Below are positions 1 to 8,383 of a DNA stretch of 64,000 nt, one piece after another. The stretch lies in the NCBI RefSeq assembly GCF_028618515.1, contig NZ_JAQITB010000006.1, forward strand, positions 1 through 64,000. Direction: 5' to 3'. The notes below the pieces were generated by a model. It saw only the letters and a program-made list of their open reading frames with translations, was not told where the DNA came from and searched no databases. Every line of letters begins with the position of its first letter. The stretch's first letter is position 1. The translations under genes were made by a program, and so were the position numbers. The DNA is from Bartonella sp. ML69XJBT (lineage in GTDB: Bacteria > Pseudomonadota > Alphaproteobacteria > Rhizobiales > Rhizobiaceae).

Positions 1-2
1 AA

Positions 3-353
3 GACAAAATAGGTGCGAAAAGCAGCACAGCAATTGCAAGCCGTGGAGACTGTACTTTCTTTGTCTCTGATGATGGTTTTTATCAAATCAACAGTGTGGG
101 TGAAATGCTCCCTATTGGCTTTGGCAAGTACAATTGGAGATTATCTCTCGACAGCAATTCATATGGAACAACCGGATCTAGTATAGGATATGCTGGTGGA
201 ACAATTATAGGAGGGATAGCAGGAACTGCAGGAATAGGTGGAGTAGGTTTTTGGGGCGGGGGCGGATTAGGACAAACGATTGGTAGTACTGCTGGTTACG
301 GTATAGGAGGAATTGCGGGGTTAGGTGCTCAGTATAACGTGTGCTATTATTAG
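3..353 (+). CDS. 5'-truncated phage structural protein remnant with glycine-rich tail
   Basis: The frame is open to the left edge, so the start lies outside the window; an internal ATG at 96 gives 85 residues. The first ~40 visible residues (…DGFYQI…, then PIGFGKYN) resemble the repeated segments of phage virion proteins of the P22 gp10 stabilisation type. The remaining ~55 residues change character abruptly to a glycine-zipper sequence (GGTIIGGIAGTAGIGG and similar blocks) such as is found at the C-terminus of a different phage protein. I infer a deletion fusion inside a decaying prophage. The phage assignment is by resemblance only; expression is unknown. Confidence 0.45.
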   Translation, partial: DKIGAKSSTAIASRGDCTFFVSDDGFYQINSVGEMLPIGFGKYNWRLSLDSNSYGTTGSSIGYAGGTIIGGIAGTAGIGGVGFWGGGGLGQTIGSTAGYGIGGIAGLGAQYNVCYY

Positions 354-473
354 TTTATAAATATATCTTTGATTTTATAATAATCTTATAGACGCATTTT
401 TTATTAATGTGTCTATAAGTGTTGATAAAATTAACTCTTAGCTAATAATTATATATTTAATTTGGATTTTTTT

Positions 474-608
474 ATGAGTGATCTTATTCGTATTATTGCA
501 GAATTATTATCTTCTACATCTGCTTTATTTATATTTTTCTATGCAGCGTTTTTACATTATAAATATAAAGGTTATAGTAACAAAGAAATTTGGAAAAAAT
601 TTTGTTAA
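474..608 (+). CDS. Possible 44-residue membrane peptide
   Basis: A short frame starts at an ATG at 474 and reads MSDLIRIIAELLSSTSALF…, with one hydrophobic helix at about residues 4-27 and a basic C-terminal end (HYKYKGYSNKEIWKKFC). It sits just downstream of the phage remnant, so a phage membrane peptide (for example holin-like) is conceivable, but I do not recognise it. Only a weak GGA lies upstream as ribosome binding site. A longer overlapping frame from 478 is less protein-like. Confidence 0.25.
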   Translation: MSDLIRIIAELLSSTSALFIFFYAAFLHYKYKGYSNKEIWKKFC

Positions 609-748
609 GCACATTTTGGTTCATTATATTCGTTATATTATTATCTATTATAGTTTTTATTTGTATACGTTATTTATATGAACAATGATTATTTATTAAT
701 CTTTATATGATAATATTTTGATATGAGTTTTATAATAATTTTTGAAAA

Positions 749-780
749 ATAAGCTGTTTTCATGAAATAAAGTAGCTTAT
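749..780 (-). terminator. Rho-independent terminator after the DUF1499 gene
   Basis: Seven-base arms ATAAGCT (749-755) and AGCTTAT (774-780) enclose a second small palindrome (TTTCATGAAA). On the minus strand the hairpin is followed directly by a run of five T, 13 bases after the stop codon of the DUF1499 gene. Confidence 0.6.
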
Positions 781-792
781 ATCTTTTGGTTG

Positions 793-1578
793 TTATCCAC
801 CATTTTGTGAGAGAGGAAGTGAGGCGATTTCTGTATCCAGTGCATCCATGAAATCGATAATAAAAGCAGCATTGGATCCTAAATCTCTTGGCAAATAACG
901 TGAAGCAGAACGCATATCAACAAAGGTGGTATCACCTTCATTAGTTAAGCGGATCATAATGTCTGAAATAAAGCCAAGGTAAAAAGTTTTTGCCATTGTT
1001 TCAATATACAGTTCATTCTCTTCACCTTTAAACGTTCTTTGGGCCATAATAGGCCAATCATAGGCTGCTAAAACATTGAGAACAGATTCGCGAATACGAT
1101 GAGGTGGTTCGTCATAACGGCGCCCGGATATTTCTGGCCATTGTGACCTCTGTAATGTTGCTTGTTCAATCAATACACTTTTGAGGGGTAAAGCATCGCT
1201 AGGACGTATTGTGCGAAAAAAAACCGGTGGTCTTTGTGTATCGGTAGAAATATCGTAAAGAGCAGGTAAGGTAAACCAAAGTACAAAAAATAACATCAAT
1301 GGTGTAGCAGTTATGAGTGAATAAATGATCCCTTTTAAAGCTTTCATTCCCCCTAGGGCTCCATAGACCCATAAGCTGTAAAGTGCTTTTAAAGCAAGAA
1401 AAAGAGAAATAATCACACAGCCAGTAGAGATACCTATCAAAATTATGAAGTCGGTTACGTTAATGACGGAAAAACGTTGTAAAATGACTGAAAATAATAA
1501 AATAAAGAACGCTAATCCACCAAATCGAGGAGACCATACTGCTGCTCTTGAAACGAACCGAACATATCTCTTCTTCAT
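793..1578 (-). CDS. DUF1499 family membrane protein
   Basis: This 261-residue protein has three or four hydrophobic segments in its N-terminal half, then a soluble C-terminal domain containing the DUF1499-type features (PSDALPLKSVL, an R-YDEPPHRI stretch, an MRSASRYLPRDLGSNA block). Function is unknown; members occur widely in alphaproteobacteria. I chose the ATG at 1578 because GAGGGG lies ten bases upstream; the frame is open to 1614 but has no ribosome binding site there. It stands alone with its own terminator. Confidence 0.8.
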   Translation of the reverse strand: MKKRYVRFVSRAAVWSPRFGGLAFFILLFSVILQRFSVINVTDFIILIGISTGCVIISLFLALKALYSLWVYGALGGMKALKGIIYSLITATPLMLFFVLWFTLPALYDISTDTQRPPVFFRTIRPSDALPLKSVLIEQATLQRSQWPEISGRRYDEPPHRIRESVLNVLAAYDWPIMAQRTFKGEENELYIETMAKTFYLGFISDIMIRLTNEGDTTFVDMRSASRYLPRDLGSNAAFIIDFMDALDTEIASLPLSQNGG

Positions 1579-2111
1579 GAAGTTTTTTCCCCTCAATTGT
1601 AAACTATAAGCCAAGTTTTTTCAGAGTGTATATCTTACAAAAAGCTTATGCTTATAAGAGAAAAATAAAGCACTTATTTTTGAGGTCAAGGATGCGTAAT
1701 GTCTTATAAGTTTCCAGCGCTTATTTTCGCACTTCATTGAAGGTAATCAGTATTTCTTCTATAGTTTATCATGTCATTGATGCGAATTTTATGGGAATGT
1801 TTGTAAATAAAAAGAAATAAACTCAAATAGCAAGCTTACAGTCGTTAGCAGCATATTTTTTAGAACTTTACTCCTGATTTTTCTTTGCTGATTACGGGGA
1901 GTTTTTTCTGTCAGATAATGCGTATCAAATATGATATGATTATGTGCAATAGAGATTTCATTCTACCTCAATAAAAAATTTAGGGATCTACAATCAGACA
2001 AATCTGAATTCGAATATTCGATTAATAGAGAAAAAAGATAACCATTTTGATAGGCTTCATTTATTTTGTATAGAAAGTAAGGTATTGTACAAATGAGAGG
2101 TTAGTCCATTT
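1579..2111. other. Intergenic, no gene seen
   Basis: About 530 AT-rich bases between the DUF1499 gene and the DUF1254 gene. No coding frame with protein-like composition was seen on either strand. A 12-bp perfect palindrome TCGAATATTCGA sits at 2010-2021; its role is unknown. Confidence 0.5.
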
Positions 2112-2651
2112 TTATTCATAAAATATGCGGCAGGTCGCAGATGCAAGAAAAGCTTCACTTTCTTTTTTTGCTAGTGAAGAAGGGAGAAAAATACGTAAAA
2201 TGACAAAACCTTCATTTAAATTTTTAGCAACTAAAACTGAACTGGCATTTTTTTTAGGTTTTGATTTTTTGAGTTCTATTATTTGTATTGGTTTTCCAAT
2301 AATAAGATCGAGTGTATTATCAGGGGCTGTTTGGTCATTTAGACTGTAAAAAATAATTCCGTCTTGTGTATAAGCTGCTAGTGACCAAAATTGTCGTGTT
2401 TTCAAAGCTCTTAAATGAACAGGGCCATTTTCGAGATCAAATCTGCAGACTTTAAGAAGAAAGAGTGGATCAGCAGATTGTTGAATAGGATTATCAGGAG
2501 TAAAAGCAACAAATTGATAAGGTGAACCGGATTTTTTAAGTGCTGTCCATATATTATTTTGTGCCCAATAGGGGATCAGAAAGAGAACGCAAATATGAAC
2601 GATAATAGCGCCAATGATTGCAAGAAGTGCGGTGTGAATGAATCTAATCAC
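2112..2651 (-). CDS. DUF1254 family membrane-anchored protein
   Basis: The protein has 179 residues: an N-terminal membrane anchor (about residues 7-28) followed by a soluble domain with the features FLLKVCRFDLENGPVH and RQFWSLAAYTQDG typical of the short DUF1254 proteins of Rhizobiales. The function is unknown. It is last in a three-gene minus-strand cluster and overlaps the preceding DUF1214 gene by eight bases, so the two are probably translationally coupled. The pairing of DUF1254 and DUF1214 genes after a penicillin-binding protein is a conserved rhizobial arrangement. Confidence 0.75.
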   Translation of the reverse strand: MIRFIHTALLAIIGAIIVHICVLFLIPYWAQNNIWTALKKSGSPYQFVAFTPDNPIQQSADPLFLLKVCRFDLENGPVHLRALKTRQFWSLAAYTQDGIIFYSLNDQTAPDNTLDLIIGKPIQIIELKKSKPKKNASSVLVAKNLNEGFVILRIFLPSSLAKKESEAFLASATCRIFYE

Positions 2652-3261
2652 AGTTCATTTGTCCTGATGGAATTTGTTCTACAGATGGCATTTTAAGCTT
2701 TTGTAATGCTGTTGCAGAGATGGTTGAGGTATCGTATAAGGTAAGAATAAGCCCAAATTCTTTTTGACCAACCGTTGCAAGCCAATTTCCGGTTTGGGGT
2801 GTTTGTGAGATATGGATGCGTAATGAACCATCACGTTCATAGGTAATATTGTTGGTATAGAGTTCGAAAGGTATATCCTTGGATGAAGTGTATGGTTTGA
2901 GTGATTTGTCAGCAGTATAAAGTGTAAAGAGGCGAGCGTCAGGGATATCGCCTTTAAGTAAGTAATGGCAGTAAGGGCGTAATGGACGCCCATAGTTATC
3001 TTTCCAAATTTGAAACACAAGTCCTTCTGTGCGTCCGAGTGAAACAATGCCTTGTTTAGCGGTGCGGGCGCGGGTATAAGGATCCATATTGGCGGTTCCC
3101 ATTTGTGGATAAGCACTCCATTTTCCAATTCTAAAGAGTCCAAAATGATGAAAGGAATTGAGCACATAATCGACACTCAGCGTTCCACATAAAATGGCAA
3201 AAGCGAAGATAAAAAAGGAAATGGTGATATTAAAAAACATGATAGGATATCTTGAATTCAA
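2644..3261 (-). CDS. DUF1214 family membrane-anchored protein
   Basis: 205 residues with one N-terminal transmembrane helix (about residues 8-30) and a periplasmic domain carrying FRIGKWSAYPQMGTANMDPY and the conserved WLATVGQKEFGLILTLYD block, as in DUF1214 proteins. The start overlaps the stop of the penicillin-binding protein gene (ATGA), and its own end overlaps the DUF1254 gene. The function is unknown; position suggests a cell-envelope role linked to the upstream peptidoglycan synthase, which is inference. Confidence 0.78.
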   Translation of the reverse strand: MNSRYPIMFFNITISFFIFAFAILCGTLSVDYVLNSFHHFGLFRIGKWSAYPQMGTANMDPYTRARTAKQGIVSLGRTEGLVFQIWKDNYGRPLRPYCHYLLKGDIPDARLFTLYTADKSLKPYTSSKDIPFELYTNNITYERDGSLRIHISQTPQTGNWLATVGQKEFGLILTLYDTSTISATALQKLKMPSVEQIPSGQMNCD

Positions 3262-5408
3262 AGTTTTGTAGCTCCGATAAATTTCCGTTTCAAAGAGATA
3301 GCAGGTGGCTTTTTCAGAGCATTGTTAATCAGACGTACAATATCCAATGTTTCAGAGGAGAGCATATAGGGTGTTGGGGGGACAAGTTCAGGCTCATTAT
3401 TAGAAGGATGTGTTGATGGTTGATAAGGGAGGAGAGAGTGTTCAACACCATAGAGCTGTTTGAGCATGATATTTTGGTGTGCAGAAAGCATAATACGGTG
3501 CCATATCATGGCAGGAACACCGCCACCAAAAGCACGATTCATTGGTGAAAAATTATCATTGCCCATCCATACAGCTCCAGTATAATTACCGGTGAAGCCA
3601 ACAAACCACGCGTCGCGATAGGATTGTGATGTTCCAGTTTTCCCAGCAACAAGCGTCATGGGGAGAGCAGCACGTTTACCTGATCCTCGTGTGGTAACAC
3701 CAACCATCATTTGGTTCATATAAGCTGCTGATTGGCTAGTAAGGACTCGATGTGGTTTATTGCCGTTATGTTCAAAGTCCCATATCACCCGCCCATCTAT
3801 TGTCCTGATTTGCGTGAAGCCGTGGCGATTTCCAGCCATTCCTCCATTAGCAAAGACATTAAAACCGGTAGCTTGATCCATGGGAGTCATATTGGATGTA
3901 CCCAAAATCATTGTTTTATGGGATAAAATATGTGCCTCAATTCCCATATTTTTGATAAGTTCTATGATGGGTTTTGTATCGCGGTTAAGATATTGATAGG
4001 TAAGATAGACAGGAACTGTATTGATGGAAAAGGCTAAAGCCGTTGCCAAATCAATTTTACCAAGATAACGACCAGAGTTATTTTTAGGTGACCAGCCTCC
4101 CCAATTGATAGGAGCATCTAAGACGATTGTTGAGGGAGACAGACCATGTTCCATTGCGAGTGCATAAATATAAGGTTTGAATGAAGAGCCAGGTTGTCTG
4201 CCGCCTTGTGTTGCTCTGTTAAATTGGCTTTTATTATAATCTACTCCTCCAACCATTGCACGTACAGCGCCGTTATTGTCGAGTATGACAGTGGCGGCTT
4301 GTGTGACACGATATTGTTGACCATATTGCTGTAAATGATATGTGATTGATTCCTCTGCTGCTTTTTGAATATTCGGATCAAGAGTGGTTTGGATAATTAA
4401 ATTGTGACTTGGCAGTTGATCACGCATTTTTTGGACTTCACCAAATACCCAATCAAGAAAATAATCAGGTTGAGTATTTTTTATTTTTGGAAGTGCCTTA
4501 GCAGGATGACGATGGGCGTTGATAATTTGGCTCTCAGTCATAAAACCACTATTCACAAGATTAGCGAGTACCACATTAGCACGTGTTTGGGCAGCAAAGA
4601 GGTGACTATGAGGAGCATATTTGGTCGGGGCTTTAAAAAGCCCAGCTAACATAGCGGATTCGCTAAGGGATATATTGCTGATGTTTTTTCCAAAATAAAA
4701 TTTTGCAGCAGCAGCAATACCAAAATTATTTCCTCCCATATATGCGCGATCAAGATAAAATTGCAAAATCTGTTTTTTGCTAAAGTTTGCTTCTAGCCAA
4801 AGAGCAAGATAGGCTTCTTTGATTTTGCGTGTTATGGTTCGCTCATTGGTTAAGAACAAATTTTTAGCCAGTTGTTGTGTAAGAGTTGAGCCTCCCTGAA
4901 CCACGCTTTTAGCTTGCATGTTTTGTAAGATTGCTCGCGTCAATCCTTGCAAGTCAATACCCCAGTGATCAAAAAAATGACGGTCTTCGGTTGCAAGAAC
5001 AGCTTTAACAACATAATCAGGCATTTCTTCAACGGGGACAAACACAGTTGGTAAAGCACCACGCTGACCGATAGGGTTTCCATAACGATCTAGAAAAAGA
5101 ATAGAAAAATTTTTCGGCAAAGACCAATCTTTTTTTGTTAATTCAAAAACGGAAATACCAACAGCAGTGAAAAGAGTAAAACCAATCAATCCCAATGTGA
5201 GTGTTTCATCAAGAATTTCTACTATAAAGCGTTTCCAGCCATGCATACGCAAAGATTGTGAGATGATTTTTGCCCTATTCCAGAAAAAACGATTAGCAGA
5301 GCGGAGTCGATAAAGGGTTGTATCAAAGAGTGCATCTAATTCAATGAGTGCAGGACTATGGAATGGTTTATGATGTTTTTTTTTCTTTTTTTTAAAAAAA
5401 TAAAACAT
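3258..5408 (-). CDS. Class A penicillin-binding protein (PBP1A family), transglycosylase/transpeptidase
   Basis: This 716-residue bifunctional enzyme polymerises and cross-links peptidoglycan on the outer face of the inner membrane. There is a lysine-rich cytoplasmic start, one transmembrane helix (about 66-90), a glycosyltransferase domain with EDRHFFDHWG (catalytic Glu141) and GGSTLTQQLAKN, and a transpeptidase domain with SSFK (Ser408, Lys411), SIN (461-463) and KTGTS (590-594). All catalytic motifs are intact. It is first in a cluster with DUF1214 and DUF1254, joined by four-base overlaps. It resembles the alphaproteobacterial PBP1A/PBP1F-type paralogues; I cannot separate these by eye. 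Confidence 0.93.
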   Translation of the reverse strand: MFYFFKKKKKKHHKPFHSPALIELDALFDTTLYRLRSANRFFWNRAKIISQSLRMHGWKRFIVEILDETLTLGLIGFTLFTAVGISVFELTKKDWSLPKNFSILFLDRYGNPIGQRGALPTVFVPVEEMPDYVVKAVLATEDRHFFDHWGIDLQGLTRAILQNMQAKSVVQGGSTLTQQLAKNLFLTNERTITRKIKEAYLALWLEANFSKKQILQFYLDRAYMGGNNFGIAAAAKFYFGKNISNISLSESAMLAGLFKAPTKYAPHSHLFAAQTRANVVLANLVNSGFMTESQIINAHRHPAKALPKIKNTQPDYFLDWVFGEVQKMRDQLPSHNLIIQTTLDPNIQKAAEESITYHLQQYGQQYRVTQAATVILDNNGAVRAMVGGVDYNKSQFNRATQGGRQPGSSFKPYIYALAMEHGLSPSTIVLDAPINWGGWSPKNNSGRYLGKIDLATALAFSINTVPVYLTYQYLNRDTKPIIELIKNMGIEAHILSHKTMILGTSNMTPMDQATGFNVFANGGMAGNRHGFTQIRTIDGRVIWDFEHNGNKPHRVLTSQSAAYMNQMMVGVTTRGSGKRAALPMTLVAGKTGTSQSYRDAWFVGFTGNYTGAVWMGNDNFSPMNRAFGGGVPAMIWHRIMLSAHQNIMLKQLYGVEHSLLPYQPSTHPSNNEPELVPPTPYMLSSETLDIVRLINNALKKPPAISLKRKFIGATKL

Positions 5409-5760
5409 TTAAAAAGAGCCTATGGCAAAGCAATGCAACAAAATAAATTGAATAATAATTATATGGAGCAAAAGCCATTTTTTGCTATAGCGCTAATTAG
5501 AAAAGTATTTATTTTAGAATAATGATTATTTATTCTCTCGTAGAGAATGTATTAAGATTTTATGATTTGTTTAAAAGTTTTGTCTATTCACTATTTTACC
5601 ATTATTTAAAAGATTTTAGTTTAAAATTTTTTAAATTGTGGATACCATAATCCTATATTCTGTTATACAGAGGATCAATCATGACTCCAGTGTAATTTTT
5701 TGAATACACAAAAAGCCATTATTCACCCTATATTCATCTAAAATAGATTATGAAATACTT
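5409..5760. promoter_or_regulatory. Divergent intergenic region with two small palindromes
   Basis: This 350-base AT-rich region separates the divergent pbp cluster and feuN-feuP-feuQ, so it should hold both promoters. AATAATgATTATT (5518-5530) is a perfect 13-base dyad, followed at once by ATTCTCT-CGT-AGAGAAT (5532-5548). The first resembles the core of a Fur-type box, but such dyads are common by chance in DNA this rich in A and T. I cannot place a promoter with confidence. Confidence 0.3.
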
Positions 5761-5997
5761 ATGATGAAAAAACATTTCTTATTCATGATCATAGCAATTT
5801 TTGGGGGGGCAGATTTTGTTCTGGCTTCTGAGTGTGCTGAGGTTGGCAAAAAGGTTTCCACCCAAGAAAAAGGGGTATTAGTACGTTCAAAACCGGTTGT
5901 TCAGGATGGAAAAGATATGTGTGACATTGTGGTTGTTGTACCTGCGCGAAATGGTGAAAAGTTGCGCCGTATTGAAGTTTTTGTTCCCGTCGATTAG
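5761..5997 (+). CDS. feuN: Small periplasmic protein, FeuN-like modulator of FeuPQ
   Basis: 78 residues with a signal peptide (MMKKHFLFMIIAIFGGADFVLA, cleavage expected after about residue 22) and a small mature domain with two cysteines, probably forming a disulfide in the periplasm. In Sinorhizobium meliloti a small periplasmic protein, FeuN, is encoded just upstream of feuP-feuQ and restrains that pathway. Position, size and secretion signal match here; I infer orthology from context rather than from strong sequence identity. It ends 18 bases before feuP, consistent with one transcript. No clear ribosome binding site is visible at the double ATG. Confidence 0.6.
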   Translation: MMKKHFLFMIIAIFGGADFVLASECAEVGKKVSTQEKGVLVRSKPVVQDGKDMCDIVVVVPARNGEKLRRIEVFVPVD

Positions 5998-6015
5998 TAT
6001 TTTTTAGATGTTATC

Positions 6016-6684
6016 ATGCGTATTTTAATTGCCGAAGATGATAAAAATCTTAACCATCAATTAGCAGAAGCGGTAAAAAATGCAGGATATGTTTCAGATA
6101 GTGCTTTTGATGGTGAAGAGGCTTATTTTTTAGGGAGCACAGAGTCTTATGATGCTGTAATACTTGATATAGGATTGCCCCATATAGATGGAATTCGTGT
6201 TGTTGAAAAGTGGCGCCACGAGGGATACGCCATGCCTATCTTAATACTAACGGCGCGAGATCGTTGGTCTGATAAGGTACGTGGCATTGATGCAGGCGCT
6301 GATGATTATGTTGTGAAGCCATTTCATTTGGAAGAGGTCATGGCACGGTTGCGGGCTTTAATTCGTCGTGCAACAGGGCATGCAACGAGCACGTTATGCT
6401 GTGGTAGTGTTGTGTTAGATACCAAGACTTCTCGTGTTTTTGTTGCTGGTCAATTGATGAAATTAACATCCTATGAATTCAGACTTCTTTCATATCTCAT
6501 GCATCATGGTGATAGGGTGGTTTCAAGAACCGAGATTATCGAACATCTTTATGATCAGGATTTTGACAAGGATTCGAATACAATTGAAGTTTTTGTAGGC
6601 CGCTTACGTAAGAAGCTTGGAGTAGATTTGATTGAGACTATTCGAGGAATGGGCTATCGCGTGAGAACGCTAGGTGATCAATGA
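6016..6684 (+). CDS. feuP: Response regulator, OmpR/PhoP family (FeuP-like)
   Basis: 222 residues: a receiver domain (1-115) with acidic pocket EDD (7-9), phosphoacceptor Asp51 in LDIGLPHIDG and the conserved lysine in DDYVVKPF, then a winged-helix DNA-binding domain (about 125-220, ending RLRKKLGVDLIETIRGMGYR). It overlaps feuQ by four bases (ATGA), so the pair is coupled. In rhizobia FeuP controls envelope functions including cyclic glucan export; whether Bartonella keeps those targets is not shown here. PhoP is the nearest alternative name. Confidence 0.85.
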   Translation: MRILIAEDDKNLNHQLAEAVKNAGYVSDSAFDGEEAYFLGSTESYDAVILDIGLPHIDGIRVVEKWRHEGYAMPILILTARDRWSDKVRGIDAGADDYVVKPFHLEEVMARLRALIRRATGHATSTLCCGSVVLDTKTSRVFVAGQLMKLTSYEFRLLSYLMHHGDRVVSRTEIIEHLYDQDFDKDSNTIEVFVGRLRKKLGVDLIETIRGMGYRVRTLGDQ

Positions 6685-8096
6685 ATGTGTTTAAAAAGAA
6701 TAACCGGTTGAAAAGGCTCTTTTTTTTCATTAGTAGATCTCTCAGTTTACGCGTTATGGTCTTATCAACATTATGGGTTGTTATTTCACTTTCATCCATT
6801 TCTGCAGTGAGTATTTTATTTTATCAGCGTTCAAGTGAACAAAATCTAGAGCGTATTCTTTCTACTCAACTTTATAGCCTCATTGCAACGGTAACGGTTT
6901 CACCAGAGGGAAATTTGAGAGGCAGTGTTGGGATTGATGATATTCGTTATTCCGATCCAACAACAGGATGGTATTGGGAAGTTGTGGCGATATCAGATAA
7001 TCTAAAAGGAAGATTGACATCTCCATCCTTAGGAACAGGGAGTATATTTTCACCAAGCGATATTGATATACCTTTTGACAATAAATTCTTTCGCTCTTAT
7101 TGGATAAAAGGAGAGAGTGATCAGAATCTACAAGTCATTGAAAGCGATGTTGTTCTTGATGATCAAAATCATATTGCACGTTTTCGTCTCATAGGGAATA
7201 TCGATGAAGCACATGCACAAGTACAAGAATTTAAACGGACTTTACAAATTTTTCTTTGGAGCTTTGGTATAGGAAGTGTTCTTATCAATATTGCTCTTAT
7301 TTTCTTTAGTTTTCAACCGTTGAAGCTTATTCGACGCGCATTGAATAATATTCGCCAAGGTAGGGTTCATTATGTAAATACAGATTTAGTCAGTGAAGTG
7401 ATGCCGTTAGCACAAGAGATGAATGCTCTCATCAATAATAATCAACGTATTATTGAACGGTTTCGCACACAGGTTGGAAATCTTGCACATTCATTAAAAA
7501 CGCCATTATCAGTGATGATGAATGAAGTTGATAAGATGTGTGGAGAACAGGCTCTTTTATTGAGAGAACAAACGCAAATCATGCACTCCCAAATAAATCA
7601 TTATCTTCAGCGCGCGCGGATTGCAGCACAACGCGATAGTATCATTTATCATACCTCTGTTCGCAGAGTGGTTGATCGTTTGGTACGGGTGATGGAAAAG
7701 CTTAATCCTGAAAAACAGTTTCAATTTATCATGGATGCTGCTGATATTATTTTTTCTGGTGAAAAAGAAGATTTAGAGGAAATTGTAGGGAATTTGATTG
7801 AGAATGCTGCGCAGTGGTCTCGTACAAAAGTTCTGGTTTCTTGTGGTTTAGAAGAAGATCTTGAAAAAACAGAATATTTTAATATCTTCGTAGAAGATGA
7901 TGGCTCTGGTTTAACAGAAGATAAAATTGATGATGCTTTAAAAAGAGGGCACCGGTTTGATGAAAGTAAGCCAGGAACAGGACTAGGGTTAGCAATTGTT
8001 TCAGATATGGCCAATGAATATGGTGGAAAGCTTTTTTTATTGCGTTCTACCTTGGGAGGATTGTGTGCGAAAGTTGTATTACCAAGACGGAGATAA
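6681..8096 (+). CDS. feuQ: Sensor histidine kinase (FeuQ-like)
   Basis: 471 residues with two transmembrane helices (about 24-48 and 188-210) flanking a periplasmic sensor domain, a short linker, a dimerisation/phosphoacceptor domain with His270 in GNLAHSLKTPLSV, and an ATPase domain with an N box (GNLIENAAQW) and G box (PGTGLGLAIVSDMANEYGG). It is the partner of the upstream regulator. The architecture matches PhoQ/FeuQ kinases. The periplasmic domain is the presumed target of the FeuN-like protein encoded first in this operon. Confidence 0.85.
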   Translation: MNVFKKNNRLKRLFFFISRSLSLRVMVLSTLWVVISLSSISAVSILFYQRSSEQNLERILSTQLYSLIATVTVSPEGNLRGSVGIDDIRYSDPTTGWYWEVVAISDNLKGRLTSPSLGTGSIFSPSDIDIPFDNKFFRSYWIKGESDQNLQVIESDVVLDDQNHIARFRLIGNIDEAHAQVQEFKRTLQIFLWSFGIGSVLINIALIFFSFQPLKLIRRALNNIRQGRVHYVNTDLVSEVMPLAQEMNALINNNQRIIERFRTQVGNLAHSLKTPLSVMMNEVDKMCGEQALLLREQTQIMHSQINHYLQRARIAAQRDSIIYHTSVRRVVDRLVRVMEKLNPEKQFQFIMDAADIIFSGEKEDLEEIVGNLIENAAQWSRTKVLVSCGLEEDLEKTEYFNIFVEDDGSGLTEDKIDDALKRGHRFDESKPGTGLGLAIVSDMANEYGGKLFLLRSTLGGLCAKVVLPRRR

Positions 8097-8383
8097 ATAT
8101 TTTTTGCTTAAGAGGCATGTATATTGGAGTTTATAAGTGTACAGCAGTGTTTTTATATAAAAGCAAAGAGTCTTTTCAGAATTTAAAGAGTATATCTGCT
8201 TATAATAGAAGAGCAAAAATAATTTTTTTTATGTTATTGATCTCTATGAGAAAAATGAATGATAAATTTGATAATATAGTTCATGGAAAAATGAGCTTTT
8301 ATTATTTTACGTCAATGTCTTTGTGAATAAGAGGGAGAGTAAATTGGCTTGTTTTTTAATTTTTGTCTTGGGTGCACAATGAT

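Noticed and set aside
2010-2021. 12-bp palindrome TCGAATATTCGA as an operator
   Set aside because: It is far from any gene start and short; chance occurrence is plausible at this base composition.
8063-8326. Frame overlapping the end of feuQ
   Set aside because: Poor composition, no ribosome binding site, mostly in the AT-rich gap before ccmI.
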